From contig NZ_JAVIFW010000002.1 of assembly GCF_031157275.1 (NCBI RefSeq), forward strand, positions 372,001 to 436,000: DNA of 64,000 nucleotides, given 5' to 3'. A model generated the notes under the pieces. The model was given only the letters and a program-made list of their open reading frames with translations, was not told the DNA's origin and did not search any database. Numbering within the stretch: the first letter of the stretch is position 1; every line of letters starts with the position of its first letter. Made by a program: the position numbers and the translations under genes. Below are positions 44,604 to 53,748 of the stretch, piece by piece. This DNA is from Streptomyces sp. LHD-70. Its GTDB lineage: Bacteria > Actinomycetota > Actinomycetes > Streptomycetales > Streptomycetaceae.

Positions 44604-45326
44604 ATGCACATCACCTCAGCCACAGCCGTGGCGGACCTGTGGGACCGCGTCTTCGGCAGCCAGCCGGACCCGGACCTGTGGCTGGTGATCGCCACGGCGG
44701 TGGTCGCCCTCGCCGCGGTCGTCCCGCACGGCCTCTGGCGGCTCAGCCGGAACGCCGTCACCATCGCGCACGAGGGCGGGCACGGCCTGATCGCCCTGCT
44801 CACCGGCCGCAAGCTCGACGGCATCCGGCTGCACAGCGACACCTCGGGCCTGACCGTCAGCCGCGGCAAGCCCACCGGCATCGGCATGATCCTGACCGCC
44901 GCCGCGGGCTACACCGCTCCGCCGCTGCTCGGCCTCGGCGGCGCCTGGCTGCTCGCCGCGAACCACATCACGCTGCTGCTCTGGCTGGCGACGGCCCTGC
45001 TCCTCGCCCTCCTCGTGATGATCCGCAACGCCTACGGCGCCCTCACGGTGATCGTCACCGGTGGCGCGTTCGTGCTGATCTCCTGGCTGGCCCCGCCCGA
45101 GGTGCAGGCGCTGTTCGCGTACGTGGTGGTCTGGTTCCTGCTGCTCGGCGGCGTGCGCCCGGCCTTCGAGCTGCAGGGCAAGCGGCGCCACGGCGGGGCG
45201 CCGGACTCGGACGCCGATCAGCTCTCGCGGCTCACGCATGTACCGGCCGGGCTGTGGCTGTTCCTGTTCCACGCGGTCTCGATCTGCTCGCTCCTTGGCG
45301 GCGGACGGTGGCTGCTCGGGCTGTGA
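44604..45326 (+). CDS. M50 family membrane metallopeptidase
   Basis: 240 aa from ATG 44604. The zinc motif HEGGHG (HExxH) lies in VTIAHEGGHGLIALLTGRKL within the second hydrophobic segment. Further helices: GMILTAAAGYTAPPLLGLGG, LLLWLATALLLALLVMIRN, TVIVTGGAFVLISWLAPPEV and VVVWFLLLGGVRPAFEL. M50B-like single-domain peptidase of unknown substrate. Upstream open frame to 44496 is not supported. Located before aroA with a 98-bp gap. Confidence 0.88.
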   Translation: MHITSATAVADLWDRVFGSQPDPDLWLVIATAVVALAAVVPHGLWRLSRNAVTIAHEGGHGLIALLTGRKLDGIRLHSDTSGLTVSRGKPTGIGMILTAAAGYTAPPLLGLGGAWLLAANHITLLLWLATALLLALLVMIRNAYGALTVIVTGGAFVLISWLAPPEVQALFAYVVVWFLLLGGVRPAFELQGKRRHGGAPDSDADQLSRLTHVPAGLWLFLFHAVSICSLLGGGRWLLGL

Positions 45327-45424
45327 GACCCGCCCCGACCAAGGGCGTTACGGTTCCACGGCGAGCGGGCGAGAGTTATCCACAGGCAAAATCCGGGCGC
45401 GGGCGCAGCGATTAAAGTGTGGGC

Positions 45425-46756
45425 ATGACCGAGAATCCCGCGCACACCGCCCTCTGGCCCGCCCCGACCGCGAGCGGAGCCGTCGACGCGACGGTCCACG
45501 TGCCCGGTTCCAAATCGGTCACCAACCGCGCCCTCGTCCTGGCGGCCCTCGCCGCCGAGCCGGGCGTCCTGCGCCGCCCGCTGCGCTCCCGCGACACCCT
45601 TCTGATGGCCGCCGCGCTGCGCGCCCTCGGCGTCGGCATCGAGGAAGAGACGGGTCCGGACGGCGCCGAGGCCTGGCGCGTGCTGCCCGCCGCCCTGCGC
45701 GCCCCGGCCACGGTCGACGTCGGCAACGCGGGCACGGTCATGCGCTTCATGCCCCCGGTCGCGGCGCTCGCCGACGGCCCGGTGCGCTTCGACGGCGACC
45801 CGAGGTCGTACGAGCGCCCGCTGCACGGCGTGATCGACGCCCTGCGCGCACTCGGCGCGGAGATCGACGACGAGGGCCGCGGCGCCCTCCCCCTGACCGT
45901 GCACGGCACCGGTGCCCTGAAGGGCGGCCGGGTCGAGATCGACGCGTCCTCGTCCTCCCAGTTCGTCAGCGCGCTGCTGCTGTCGGCGCCGCGCTTCGAG
46001 GACGGCGTGGAGGTGCGCCACGTCGGCAGCAGCCTGCCGTCCATGGCGCACATCCGGATGACGGTCGACATGCTGCGTGAGGTCGGCGCCCAGGTGGAGG
46101 AGCCGGAGTCGGGCGGCGAGAAGAACGTCTGGAAGGTCGCCCCCGGCCCGCTGCGCGGCCGTGACCTGACGATCGAGCCGGACCTGTCCAACGCCCAGCC
46201 GTTCCTGGCGGCGGCCCTGGTCACCGGCGGCCGCGTCACGATTCCCGACTGGCCGGAGCGCACCACCCAGCCCGGCGACCAGCTGCGCGAGATCTTCACG
46301 GAGATGGGCGGCAGCTGCGAACTGACCGCGCAGGGCCTGGAGTTCACCGGCTCCGGCAAGATCCACGGCATCGATGTGGACCTGAGCGAGGTCGGCGAGC
46401 TCACCCCGGTGATCGCCGCCGTCGCCGCCCTGGCCGACGGCCCGTCGACGCTGCGCGGCGTGGCCCACCTGCGGCTGCACGAGACGGACCGCCTGGCCGC
46501 GCTCACCAAGGAGATCAACGGCCTGGGCGGTGACGTCACGGAGACCGCCGACGGCCTGCACATCCGCCCCCGCGCACTGCACGGCGGCACCTTCCACACG
46601 TACGACGACCACCGCATGGCGACGGCGGGCTCGGTGATCGGGCTCGCGGTCGAGGACGTGCAGATCGAGAACGTCGCGACGACGGCGAAGACCCTGCCGG
46701 ACTTCCCCGACATGTGGACGGGCATGTTGGAGAAGCTCGGGAACCAGCAGGGATAA
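45425..46756 (+). CDS. aroA: 3-phosphoshikimate 1-carboxyvinyltransferase (EPSP synthase)
   Basis: 443 aa from ATG 45425. Motifs: [20 protein letters not shown] (S3P/PEP binding), [76 protein letters not shown] (Lys/Arg), [15 protein letters not shown]. Transfers enolpyruvyl from PEP to shikimate-3-phosphate in aromatic amino acid synthesis. Followed 9 bp later by rsgA. No clear Shine-Dalgarno. Confidence 0.97.
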   Translation: MTENPAHTALWPAPTASGAVDATVHVPGSKSVTNRALVLAALAAEPGVLRRPLRSRDTLLMAAALRALGVGIEEETGPDGAEAWRVLPAALRAPATVDVGNAGTVMRFMPPVAALADGPVRFDGDPRSYERPLHGVIDALRALGAEIDDEGRGALPLTVHGTGALKGGRVEIDASSSSQFVSALLLSAPRFEDGVEVRHVGSSLPSMAHIRMTVDMLREVGAQVEEPESGGEKNVWKVAPGPLRGRDLTIEPDLSNAQPFLAAALVTGGRVTIPDWPERTTQPGDQLREIFTEMGGSCELTAQGLEFTGSGKIHGIDVDLSEVGELTPVIAAVAALADGPSTLRGVAHLRLHETDRLAALTKEINGLGGDVTETADGLHIRPRALHGGTFHTYDDHRMATAGSVIGLAVEDVQIENVATTAKTLPDFPDMWTGMLEKLGNQQG

Positions 46757-46765
46757 GGCACCGCG

Positions 46766-47776
46766 ATGCGCCGCTACGGCAAGAACCCCGACGAGGACGA
46801 CATCCGGGTCCGCCCCAACCGGAAGGGCAACCGCCCCCGCACCCACATCAGGCCCAAGCACGAGGACGCCGCCGAGGGCATGGTCCTCACCGTGGACCGG
46901 GGCCGCCTGACCTGCCTCGTCGAGGACCGGATCGTGATGGCCATGAAGGCCCGCGAGCTGGGCCGCAAGGCGGCGGTCGTGGGTGACCGGGTCGCGGTCG
47001 TCGGGGACCTGTCCGGCAAGAAGGACACGCTGGCCCGCGTCGTGCGCATCGAGAAGCGCAGCTCGGTCCTGCGCCGCACGGCGGACGACGACGACCCGTA
47101 CGAACGCGTCGTCGTCGCCAACGCCGACCAGCTCGCCATCGTCACCGCCCTCGCCGACCCCGAGCCGCGCCCCCGCCTGATCGACCGCTGCCTGGTCGCG
47201 GCGTACGACGCGGGCCTCGAACCCGTCCTCGTCCTCACCAAGTCCGACCTCGCCCCGGCCGACAAACTCCTGGAGGCCTACGGCGCCCTGGACTTCCCGT
47301 ACGTCGTGACCAGCCGCGAGGAGCTGGCCGACGGCGAAGCGGCGGACCGGGTGCGGGAGTTGCTCGACGGGCACGTCACGGCGTTCGTCGGCCACTCGGG
47401 CGTGGGCAAGACGACGCTCGTCAACGCCCTGGTGCCGAAGGACCGTCGGCGGACGACAGGGCATGTCAACGCCGTCACGGGACGCGGCCGGCACACGACG
47501 ACGTCGGCGCTCGCGCTGCCCCTGACGGACGCCGAGGGCTGGGTGATCGACACCCCGGGCGTGCGCTCCTTCGGGCTGCACCACGTCGACCCGTCCCGTG
47601 TCATCCACGCCTTCCCCGACCTGGAGCCGGGCACGGCCGAGTGCCCGCGCGCCTGCAGCCACGACGAGCAGGACTGCGCGCTCGACGCCTGGGTGGCGGA
47701 GGGGCACGCCGACCAGGCCAGGCTGTACTCCCTGCGCCGACTGCTCGCCACCAGGGAGCGGCGCGAGGGCGACTGA
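46766..47776 (+). CDS. rsgA: ribosome small subunit-dependent GTPase RsgA
   Basis: 336 aa. N-terminal OB fold (EGMVLTVDRGRLTCLVEDRI), then a circularly permuted GTPase: G4 VLVLTKSDLAPADKL comes before G1 AFVGHSGVGKTTLVNALVP, with G3 VIDTPGVRSFGL. The C-terminal zinc module is ECPRACSHDEQDCAL. Checks the decoding centre of the maturing 30S subunit. Starts 9 bp after aroA on the same strand, so the two are probably in one transcript. Confidence 0.96.
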   Translation: MRRYGKNPDEDDIRVRPNRKGNRPRTHIRPKHEDAAEGMVLTVDRGRLTCLVEDRIVMAMKARELGRKAAVVGDRVAVVGDLSGKKDTLARVVRIEKRSSVLRRTADDDDPYERVVVANADQLAIVTALADPEPRPRLIDRCLVAAYDAGLEPVLVLTKSDLAPADKLLEAYGALDFPYVVTSREELADGEAADRVRELLDGHVTAFVGHSGVGKTTLVNALVPKDRRRTTGHVNAVTGRGRHTTTSALALPLTDAEGWVIDTPGVRSFGLHHVDPSRVIHAFPDLEPGTAECPRACSHDEQDCALDAWVAEGHADQARLYSLRRLLATRERREGD

Positions 47777-47867
47777 CCTCGCCGTGGTGCGCCCCGTGGG
47801 CCGAACGGTGCAGGCATAATCGCACCGAGCCGGACACCCCGGCCTGTGACGGGACCAACCGGACACC

Positions 47868-47910
47868 GGTCCGCGGTCCGCGGTCCACGGTCCGCGGTCC
47901 GCGGTCCGCG
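47868..47910. repeat. 7-bp tandem repeat GGTCCGC (6 copies)
   Basis: Six consecutive GGTCCGC units (the third is GGTCCAC) upstream of the SMR gene. Confidence 0.95.
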
Positions 47911-47916
47911 AAACAC

Positions 47917-47956
47917 GGTTCACCGGTTCACCGGTTCACCGGTTCACCGGTTCACC
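47917..47956. repeat. 8-bp tandem repeat GGTTCACC (5 copies)
   Basis: Five perfect GGTTCACC units, ending 29 bp before the ATG of the SMR gene and 15 bp before its AGGAGG. Confidence 0.97.
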
Positions 47957-47985
47957 GGGACACCAAGGCGCAGGAGGCCTCAACC

Positions 47986-48309
47986 ATGGCGTGGCTGCTG
48001 GTCATCGTCGCCGGAATCCTGGAGACCGGCTTCGCCGTCTGCCTCAAGCTCTCGCACGGGTTCACCCGGCTCTGGCCCACCATCTCCTTCGCCGCGTTCG
48101 CGCTGAGCAGCTTCGGCCTGCTGACGCTCGCGTTGAAGCGGCTCGACGTCGGCCCGGCGTACGCGGTGTGGACCGGCATCGGCGCGGCGGGCACGGCGAT
48201 CTACGGCATGGTCTTCCTCGGCGACGTGGTCTCCACGCTGAAGCTGGTCTCGATCACCCTGGTCATCGTGGGCGTCATCGGGCTCCAGCTCTCCGGCGGA
48301 GCCCACTGA
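47986..48309 (+). CDS. small multidrug resistance (SMR) transporter, SugE/Gdx-like
   Basis: 107 aa, AGGAGG before ATG 47986. Four membrane helices: WLLVIVAGILETGFAVCLKL (the essential Glu in helix 1), TISFAAFALSSFGLLTLALK, VWTGIGAAGTAIYGMVFLGD and LVSITLVIVGVIGLQLSG. LDVGPAYAVWTGIGA is typical of the SugE/Gdx branch, which exports guanidinium, rather than EmrE. It lies under two short tandem repeats that could affect promoter spacing. A TetR gene is convergent downstream. Confidence 0.93.
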   Translation: MAWLLVIVAGILETGFAVCLKLSHGFTRLWPTISFAAFALSSFGLLTLALKRLDVGPAYAVWTGIGAAGTAIYGMVFLGDVVSTLKLVSITLVIVGVIGLQLSGGAH

Positions 48310-48405
48310 GCGAGCAGCTCACCGCCCCGCCTTCATCGCACCCCGTCTCACCGCCCGCCCCTCACCCCAACCCCTCTCACCGCCTGCCCCTCACCCCAAC
48401 CCGTC

Positions 48406-49008
48406 TCACCACCCCACCCCGTACGGAATCGGCGCGACCGCTTCCCGTACGAGTCCTGCCGTACCGCACTCCCCCGCGGGCGCGAGCAGGCACGACAGGG
48501 CCAGGCGGAGCGCGACCTCGCAGTCCCTGGCCAGGGCGGCGCGGGCCCCGGCGGTGGACGTCGCGGGGGCGAGCACGGCGACCGCGCGGTCCCGTACGAG
48601 GGCGATGACCTCGGCGGGCGTGGGCAGCGGCCCGTCGGCGCGGCGCTGGGCGGGGACCAGTGAGGTGGAAGGGGGTGCGGTGGGCGCCGGAGCGGGCAGC
48701 CCTTCCGTCCAGCAGCCAGTGAGTACGGCTCTGAGCAGCGCGTTCTCGCCCGCCCTCGTCACGGTCCAGTCGGCAGCGGCGGGCAACCCGCCCTCGGCGA
48801 GGGCCCGTTCGACACCGGCCAGATACCGGTCGGTCTCGCGGCGCACAAGGGACCGGGCCAGTCCGTCCTTGCTGCCGAACTCGTTGTAGAGGGTCTGCCG
48901 GGACACCCCGGCGAGCGCGGCGACGTCGACCATGCGCACCGCCGGCCACGGTCGGCGCGCAAGCGACGTGCAGGCCGCGTCGAGCAGGGACTCCCGCGCT
49001 GCCGGCAT
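48406..49008 (-). CDS. TetR family regulator
   Basis: 200 aa from ATG 49008 (GGGGAGG upstream). HTH: ARESLLDAACTSLARRPWPA, VRMVDVAALAGVSRQTLYNE, FGSKDGLARSLVRRETDRYL. The C-terminal domain (AGENALLRAVLTGCWTEG, EVIALVRDRAVAVLAPA) is poorly conserved. Divergent from hisN; convergent with the SMR transporter. Target genes unknown. The 96-bp gap towards the SMR gene is CT-rich with a duplicated CCCCTCACCCCAACCC segment. Confidence 0.88.
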   Translation of the reverse strand: MPAARESLLDAACTSLARRPWPAVRMVDVAALAGVSRQTLYNEFGSKDGLARSLVRRETDRYLAGVERALAEGGLPAAADWTVTRAGENALLRAVLTGCWTEGLPAPAPTAPPSTSLVPAQRRADGPLPTPAEVIALVRDRAVAVLAPATSTAGARAALARDCEVALRLALSCLLAPAGECGTAGLVREAVAPIPYGVGW

Positions 49009-49199
49009 CGTTGCCTCCCCGGCGGGGCGGCGCCCCGGCGTAGGTTGCGGCTTCCTGTGCAGAGTTGACGCGTCCTCACGCACTGTCAAGGGTTCGAGGG
49101 CAGGTCCGGAGAGAGGACGGAGCACCGCGCGGTCCCGCTCGGCCGGGAGGGAGCGAGGGCCATGTGGTCCAGCTCGGGCCCGGTCGATACTGTTCGCTC

Positions 49200-50000
49200 A
49201 TGCCCGACTATCTCGATGATCTGCGTCTCGCCCATGTCCTCGCCGACGCGGCGGACCGCACGACCATGGACCGGTTCAAGGCCCTCGACCTGAAGGTCGA
49301 GACCAAGCCGGACATGACTCCGGTCAGCGAGGCGGACAAGGCGGCCGAAGAGCTCATCCGCAGCCAGCTCCAGCGCGCCCGCCCGCGCGACGCGATCCTC
49401 GGCGAGGAGTACGGCATCGAGGGCACGGGCCCGCGCCGCTGGGTGATCGACCCGATCGACGGCACGAAGAACTACGTACGCGGGGTGCCCGTGTGGGCCA
49501 CCCTGATCTCCCTGATGGAGGCGGGCGAGGGCGGCTACCAGCCGGTGGTCGGCGTCGTCTCCGCCCCCGCGCTCGGCCGGCGCTGGTGGGCGGCGAAGGA
49601 CTCGGGCGCGTACACCGGGCGCAGCCTGACCTCCGCCACGAAGCTGCAGGTCTCGAACGTCTCCCGGGTCTCCGACGCCTCCTTCGCGTACTCCTCACTG
49701 AGCGGCTGGGAGGAGCAGGGCCGCCTCGACGGCTTCCTGGACCTGACGCGGGCCTGCTGGCGCACGCGCGGGTACGGCGACTTCTGGCCGTACATGATGG
49801 TCGCCGAGGGTTCGGTCGACATCTGCGCGGAGCCGGAGCTGTCGCTGTGGGACATGGCGGCCACCGCGATCGTGGTAACCGAGGCGGGCGGCAGCTTCAC
49901 CGGGCTCGACGGCACGCCCGGCCCGCACAGCGGCAACGCGGCGGCATCCAACGGACACCTGCACGACGAGCTGCTCGGGTACCTCAACCAGCGGTACTGA
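49200..50000 (+). CDS. hisN: histidinol-phosphatase (inositol monophosphatase family)
   Basis: 266 aa from ATG 49200. IMPase metal sites: [22 protein letters not shown] (Glu), [20 protein letters not shown] (DPIDGT), and [17 protein letters not shown] (WD second Asp). In actinobacteria this IMPase-like enzyme is the histidinol-phosphatase HisN, giving histidinol in histidine synthesis. The position after sugE/tetR and before the CBS gene matches my memory of S. coelicolor. The final codons QRY-stop are part of the first unit of a 31-bp tandem repeat. Confidence 0.92.
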   Translation: MPDYLDDLRLAHVLADAADRTTMDRFKALDLKVETKPDMTPVSEADKAAEELIRSQLQRARPRDAILGEEYGIEGTGPRRWVIDPIDGTKNYVRGVPVWATLISLMEAGEGGYQPVVGVVSAPALGRRWWAAKDSGAYTGRSLTSATKLQVSNVSRVSDASFAYSSLSGWEEQGRLDGFLDLTRACWRTRGYGDFWPYMMVAEGSVDICAEPELSLWDMAATAIVVTEAGGSFTGLDGTPGPHSGNAAASNGHLHDELLGYLNQRY

Positions 50001-50097
50001 TCCGCTCGGGTACGTCATTCGGCGGTACTGATCCGCTCGGGTACGTCATTCGGCGGTACCGATCCTCTCGGGTACCCCATTCGGCGGTACTGACCGG
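49991..50097. repeat. 31-bp tandem repeat (3.4 copies) beginning in the hisN stop region
   Basis: Units at 49991-50021, 50022-50052, 50053-50083 and a partial one at 50084-50097. Each starts GCGGTACTGATCCGCTCGGG and ends CATTCG; units 1 and 2 are identical and unit 3 has five changes. Unit 1 contains the last codons and TGA of hisN. Confidence 0.95.
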
Positions 50098-50232
50098 ACG
50101 GCCCTCGCGCTCCCCCTTGTTGACCCTCCCTTGACCTGCCACTCTGAAAGTCCCCCCACTTGTGAACTTGTGAATCGCTTCTCTTTGAACGGCGAATCAC
50201 TTTTCGCATCCCTCAGGAGGTGGCTTCAGCCC

Positions 50233-50634
50233 ATGCTCGTCCGCGACGCCATGAGCACGATGGTCCTCACGATCGGACCCGACCACACTCTCCGCCAGGC
50301 CGCCCGGCTGATGTCCGCCCGCCGGGTCGGTGCAGCGGTCGTCCTCGACACCGACGCGAACGGCCTCGGCATCCTCACCGAGCGCGACATCCTCAACTCG
50401 CTCGCCGCGAACCAGGACCCGGACAAGGAGACCGCGGGCACCCACACCACGACCGACGTCGTCTTCGCCGCGCCGTCGTGGACCCTGGAGGAGGCGGCCG
50501 ACGCCATGGCGCACGGCGGCTTCCGCCACCTGATCGTGCTCGACGGCAACGAGCCGGCGGGCATCGTCTCGGTGCGCGACATCATCCGCTGCTGGGCCCC
50601 GCGCCACCGCCACGCGGGGGCGCTTCAGGCCTGA
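50233..50634 (+). CDS. CBS-domain pair protein
   Basis: 133 aa from ATG 50233 with CAGGAGG upstream. Two CBS domains fill the protein: MLVRDAMSTMVLTIGPDHTL ... GLGILTERDILNSLA and THTTTDVVFAAPSWTLEEAA ... PAGIVSVRDIIRCW. Such stand-alone CBS proteins bind adenine nucleotides and may sense energy charge; no partner is evident. Ends before a bidirectional terminator shared with catalase. Confidence 0.9.
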   Translation: MLVRDAMSTMVLTIGPDHTLRQAARLMSARRVGAAVVLDTDANGLGILTERDILNSLAANQDPDKETAGTHTTTDVVFAAPSWTLEEAADAMAHGGFRHLIVLDGNEPAGIVSVRDIIRCWAPRHRHAGALQA

Positions 50635-50664
50635 CGAAGCCACCCCCTCGGCGCACGAACGCAA

Positions 50665-50700
50665 GGAGGGCCGGACTCCCCCACGGGAGTCCGACCCTCC
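50665..50700. terminator. bidirectional terminator between the CBS gene and catalase
   Basis: GGAGGGCCGGACTCCC / GGGAGTCCGACCCTCC, 16-bp stem with one mismatch and a 4-nt loop, between convergent genes. Confidence 0.88.
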
Positions 50701-50721
50701 GGCCTACGGCAAACGGCCTGG

Positions 50722-52191
50722 TCAGCCGCGCAGGGCCTGGACCGCGGTGTCCAGACGCTTGCCGAAGTCTCCGTCCGCGCGACGGAAGTTCTCGATCGCG
50801 CGCTCGGCGATCCCGTCGTGCGAGACCTGGGCGATGAAGCCCGCCAGGTTGTCGATCAGCCGGCCCTTCTCGTCCTCGGACATCAGCCGGTAGAGGTTGC
50901 CGGCCTGCACGAAGTCGTCGTCCTCGGCGTGCGTGGCGGCCGCGTGGTTGCCGGTGCCGCCGGCCACCGCGCTCGGCGCCCACAGCGGGCGGTCGGTCTG
51001 GTGCGGGCCACCGAAGGAGTTCGGCTCGTAGTTCTTCGCACCCTTGTGGCGGCCGTCGTACAGGAAGCCGTCACGCGAGTGCGTACGCGCCTCGGTGGCG
51101 TGCGGGCGGTTCACCGGCAGGTGGTCGGCGTTGATGCCGACGCGGTACCGGTGGGCGTCGCCGTACGCGAAGAGGCGGCCCTGCAGCATCTTGTCCGGGG
51201 ACGGACCGATGCCCGGCACGAAGTGGGCGGGGCTGAAGATGGACTGCTCGACCTCGGCGAAGATGTTCTCCGGGTTGCGGTTGAGCTCCAGCTTGCCGAT
51301 CTCGATCGGCGGGTAGTCCTCGTGCGGCCACACCTTGGTGAGGTCGAAGGGGTTGAAGCGGTAGTTCTCCGCCTCGGCCGCGGGCATGACCTGCACCTGC
51401 ACGGTCCAGGTCGGGAACTCGCCGCACTCGATGGACTCGCGCAGGTCCCGCTGGTGCGAGTCGGGGTCCTTGCCCGCGAGGAGCTCCGCCTCCGCGGAGG
51501 TCAGGTTCTTGATCCCCTGGTCCGTCTTGAAGTGGTACTTGACCCAGAAGACCTCGCCGGCCTCGTTGTTCCACTGGAAGGTGTGCGAGCCGTACCCGTT
51601 CATGTGGCGGTACGAGGCGGGGATGCCGCGGTCACCGAAGAGCCAGGTCACCTGGTGCGTGGACTCGGGCGAGAGGCCCCAGAAGTCCCAGACGTTGTCC
51701 GCCTCCTGCGAGCCGCTGTACGGGTCGCGCTTCTGGGTGTGGATGAAGTCCGGGAACTTGATGGCGTCCTTGATGAAGAACACCGGGGTGTTGTTGCCGA
51801 CGAGGTCGTAATTGCCCTCCTCGGTGTAGAACTTCAGCGCCCAGCCGCGCGGGTCGCGCACCGCGTCGGCCGCACCGAGGTTGCCCGCCACGGTCGAGAA
51901 CCGCAGGAACGTCTCGGTCTGCTTGCCGACCTCGGAGAGGAACTTCGCCCGCGTGTACTTCGTCACGTCGGCGGTCACCGTGAAGGTGCCGTACGCACCC
52001 GCGCCGCGGGCGTGCACCACGCGCTCCGGGATGCGCTCGCGGTTGAAGTGCGCCAGCTTCTCCAGGAGCAGCTGGTCCTGGACGAGCACGGGCCCGCCGA
52101 CGCCGGCCGTCTCGCTGTTCTGGTTGTCGGCTACCGGAGCACCGGCCTCCGTGGTCAGCGGTCCCTGCGTCACGTGCGCCTCCTGCGTCAT
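50722..52191 (-). CDS. katA: monofunctional heme catalase
   Basis: 489 aa, small-subunit clade 3 catalase. Distal heme residues: [20 protein letters not shown] (His) and [20 protein letters not shown] (Asn). The proximal Tyr lies in [20 protein letters not shown] (R-x-F-x-Y). Decomposes H2O2 in the cytoplasm. Divergent from a Fur/CatR-type regulator at 52319; the spacer holds the palindrome TAGACATTGTCTA 48 bp before this start, the probable repressor site. Corresponds to the vegetative CatA of S. coelicolor. Confidence 0.96.
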   Translation of the reverse strand: MTQEAHVTQGPLTTEAGAPVADNQNSETAGVGGPVLVQDQLLLEKLAHFNRERIPERVVHARGAGAYGTFTVTADVTKYTRAKFLSEVGKQTETFLRFSTVAGNLGAADAVRDPRGWALKFYTEEGNYDLVGNNTPVFFIKDAIKFPDFIHTQKRDPYSGSQEADNVWDFWGLSPESTHQVTWLFGDRGIPASYRHMNGYGSHTFQWNNEAGEVFWVKYHFKTDQGIKNLTSAEAELLAGKDPDSHQRDLRESIECGEFPTWTVQVQVMPAAEAENYRFNPFDLTKVWPHEDYPPIEIGKLELNRNPENIFAEVEQSIFSPAHFVPGIGPSPDKMLQGRLFAYGDAHRYRVGINADHLPVNRPHATEARTHSRDGFLYDGRHKGAKNYEPNSFGGPHQTDRPLWAPSAVAGGTGNHAAATHAEDDDFVQAGNLYRLMSEDEKGRLIDNLAGFIAQVSHDGIAERAIENFRRADGDFGKRLDTAVQALRG

Positions 52192-52238
52192 TCCCTACCG
52201 GTCCTGTCCCTTGGCTATTGCCGTACTCGATCCTACGA

Positions 52239-52251
52239 TAGACATTGTCTA
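52239..52251. promoter_or_regulatory. putative CatR/Fur-type operator
   Basis: Perfect palindrome TAGACA-T-TGTCTA between the divergent catalase and catR genes. It resembles PerR/CatR-type boxes; likely target of CatR for both genes. Confidence 0.78.
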
Positions 52252-52318
52252 AGTCAAGCAAGCTTCTAGACTCACACCCGATCGGGACTTAGGTCTCCTG
52301 GCTGTTAGGCTGACCCCC

Positions 52319-52735
52319 ATGAGTGACCTGTTGGAACGACTTCGCGGACGCGGCTGGCGCCTGACCGCCCAGCGGCGCGTCGTGGCCGAGGTCCTCGACG
52401 GGGACCACGTACACCTGACGGCCGACGAGGTGCACGCCCGCGCCGTGTCGAAGCTCCCCGAGATCTCCCGAGCGACGGTCTACAACACGCTGGGTGAGCT
52501 GGTCAGCCTCGGCGAGGTCCTCGAGGTCTCCACCGACCGCAGGGCGAAGAGGTACGACCCGAACGCCCACCGCCCCCACCACCACCTGGTCTGCGCCCAG
52601 TGCGGCGCGATCCGGGACGTGCACCCGGCGGGCGACCCGCTCTCCGACCTCCCCGACTCCGAGCGCTTCGGCTTCGCGGTCTCGGGTGTCGAGGTCACGT
52701 ACCGCGGCGTCTGCCCCAACTGCGCGGCGGCCTGA
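52319..52735 (+). CDS. catR: Fur family peroxide-responsive repressor CatR
   Basis: 138 aa. Winged helix: LLERLRGRGWRLTAQRRVVA, EISRATVYNTLGELVSLGEV. The metal sites HRPHHHLVCAQCGAIRDVHP and CPNCAAA give His-rich and two CxxC elements (structural zinc). PerR-like proteins sense H2O2 by metal-catalysed oxidation of a His. It is divergent from catalase, with a palindromic operator in the 127-bp spacer. In S. coelicolor CatR represses catA and itself. Confidence 0.92.
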   Translation: MSDLLERLRGRGWRLTAQRRVVAEVLDGDHVHLTADEVHARAVSKLPEISRATVYNTLGELVSLGEVLEVSTDRRAKRYDPNAHRPHHHLVCAQCGAIRDVHPAGDPLSDLPDSERFGFAVSGVEVTYRGVCPNCAAA

Positions 52736-52750
52736 CCCCCACGACTCCGA

Positions 52751-52790
52751 GCGAGGCCCCCGGCACCTGACTGGTGCCGGGGGCCTTCGC
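52751..52790 (+). terminator. terminator after catR
   Basis: GGCCCCCGGCACC / GGTGCCGGGGGCC, 13-bp perfect stem with a 5-nt loop, extended by GCGA/TCGC. A GGCAGGC-type 7-bp minisatellite follows at about 52811-52853. Confidence 0.88.
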
Positions 52791-52810
52791 GCTGCGGTGA
52801 CGGGCGGCGG

Positions 52811-52853
52811 GCAGGCGGCAGGCGGCAGGCGGCAGGGGCAGGGGCAGGCGGCA
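52811..52853. repeat. 7-bp minisatellite GCAGGCG downstream of catR
   Basis: GCAGGCG repeats three times, then GCAGGGG and degraded units. Intergenic, between the catR terminator and the ABC operon. Confidence 0.85.
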
Positions 52854-52953
52854 GCTGACAGGCGGGCCGGTTCGTACCGCCCCCCTTCCCGTATCTGACG
52901 ACCCGTCATATCGTCTGCGGCGCCACCACCCGTACGCACCGCAGGGAGCACCC

Positions 52954-53748
52954 GTGGGAGACGATCCGCACCCGACCCCACCCCCCAAACTCCACGCCAC
53001 CGCCCTCACCCGCACCTTCGGCCGCGGCAGCAGGCGGGTCGACGCGCTCGGCCCGGTCGAACTCGACGTCGCGCCGGGCGAGTTCACCTGCATCGTCGGC
53101 CCGTCCGGCTGCGGGAAATCCACGCTCCTGCGCATCGCCGCAGGCCTGCTCCGGCCCAGCGCGGGCCGCCTTGAGATACGTACGGACTCCGCCCGCCCGG
53201 CCGCGATGATCTTCCAGGACTACGGCATCTACGACTGGAAGACGGTCCTCGCCAACGTCCGCTTCGGCCTCGACGTGCAGCGCGTCCCCCGCAAGGAAGC
53301 CGACGCCCGCGCGCACGCCCTGCTCGCCCGCATGGGCCTCGCCGACTTCGCGCAGGCCTACCCGAGCGCGCTCTCCGGCGGGATGCGGCAGCGCGTCGCC
53401 CTCGCCCGCGCGCTCGCCGTGGAACCCGAGATCCTGCTGATGGACGAGCCGTTCGCCGCCCTCGACGCGCAGCTGCGCACGATCCTCCAGGACGAACTTC
53501 TCGAACTCACCCAGGCCACCCGCACCACCACCCTGTTCATCACCCACAGCCTCGAAGAGGCGATCGTCCTCGGCGACCGGGTCCTCGTGATGTCCTCGCG
53601 CCCCGGCCGCATCATCGCCGAACGCCGCCCGCCCTTCGCCCGCCCGCGCACCGGCGACATCCGCGACTCCCCCGAATTCACCGCACTCAAGGGCGAGTTG
53701 TGGGAACTCCTGCGCGGCGAAGTACGTCCGGAGGCGGTGCCCGTATGA
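52954..53748 (+). CDS. ABC transporter ATPase, SsuB/TauB type
   Basis: 264 aa from GTG 52954 (AGGGAG upstream). Walker A GPSGCGKSTLLRIAAGLLRP, Q-loop MIFQDYGIYDWKTVLAN, signature LSGGMRQRVALARALAVEP, Walker B EILLMDEPFAALDAQLR, H-loop LFITHSLEEAIVLGDRV. First gene of a three-gene importer; the permease start overlaps its stop (ATGA). This branch serves nitrate, sulfonate, taurine or thiamine-precursor uptake; substrate is not determined. Confidence 0.94.
   Translation: MGDDPHPTPPPKLHATALTRTFGRGSRRVDALGPVELDVAPGEFTCIVGPSGCGKSTLLRIAAGLLRPSAGRLEIRTDSARPAAMIFQDYGIYDWKTVLANVRFGLDVQRVPRKEADARAHALLARMGLADFAQAYPSALSGGMRQRVALARALAVEPEILLMDEPFAALDAQLRTILQDELLELTQATRTTTLFITHSLEEAIVLGDRVLVMSSRPGRIIAERRPPFARPRTGDIRDSPEFTALKGELWELLRGEVRPEAVPV

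Noticed and set aside
49991..50097. possible attachment site or CRISPR
   Set aside because: 31-bp head-to-tail units with no spacers and no integrase or cas gene; plain tandem duplication.
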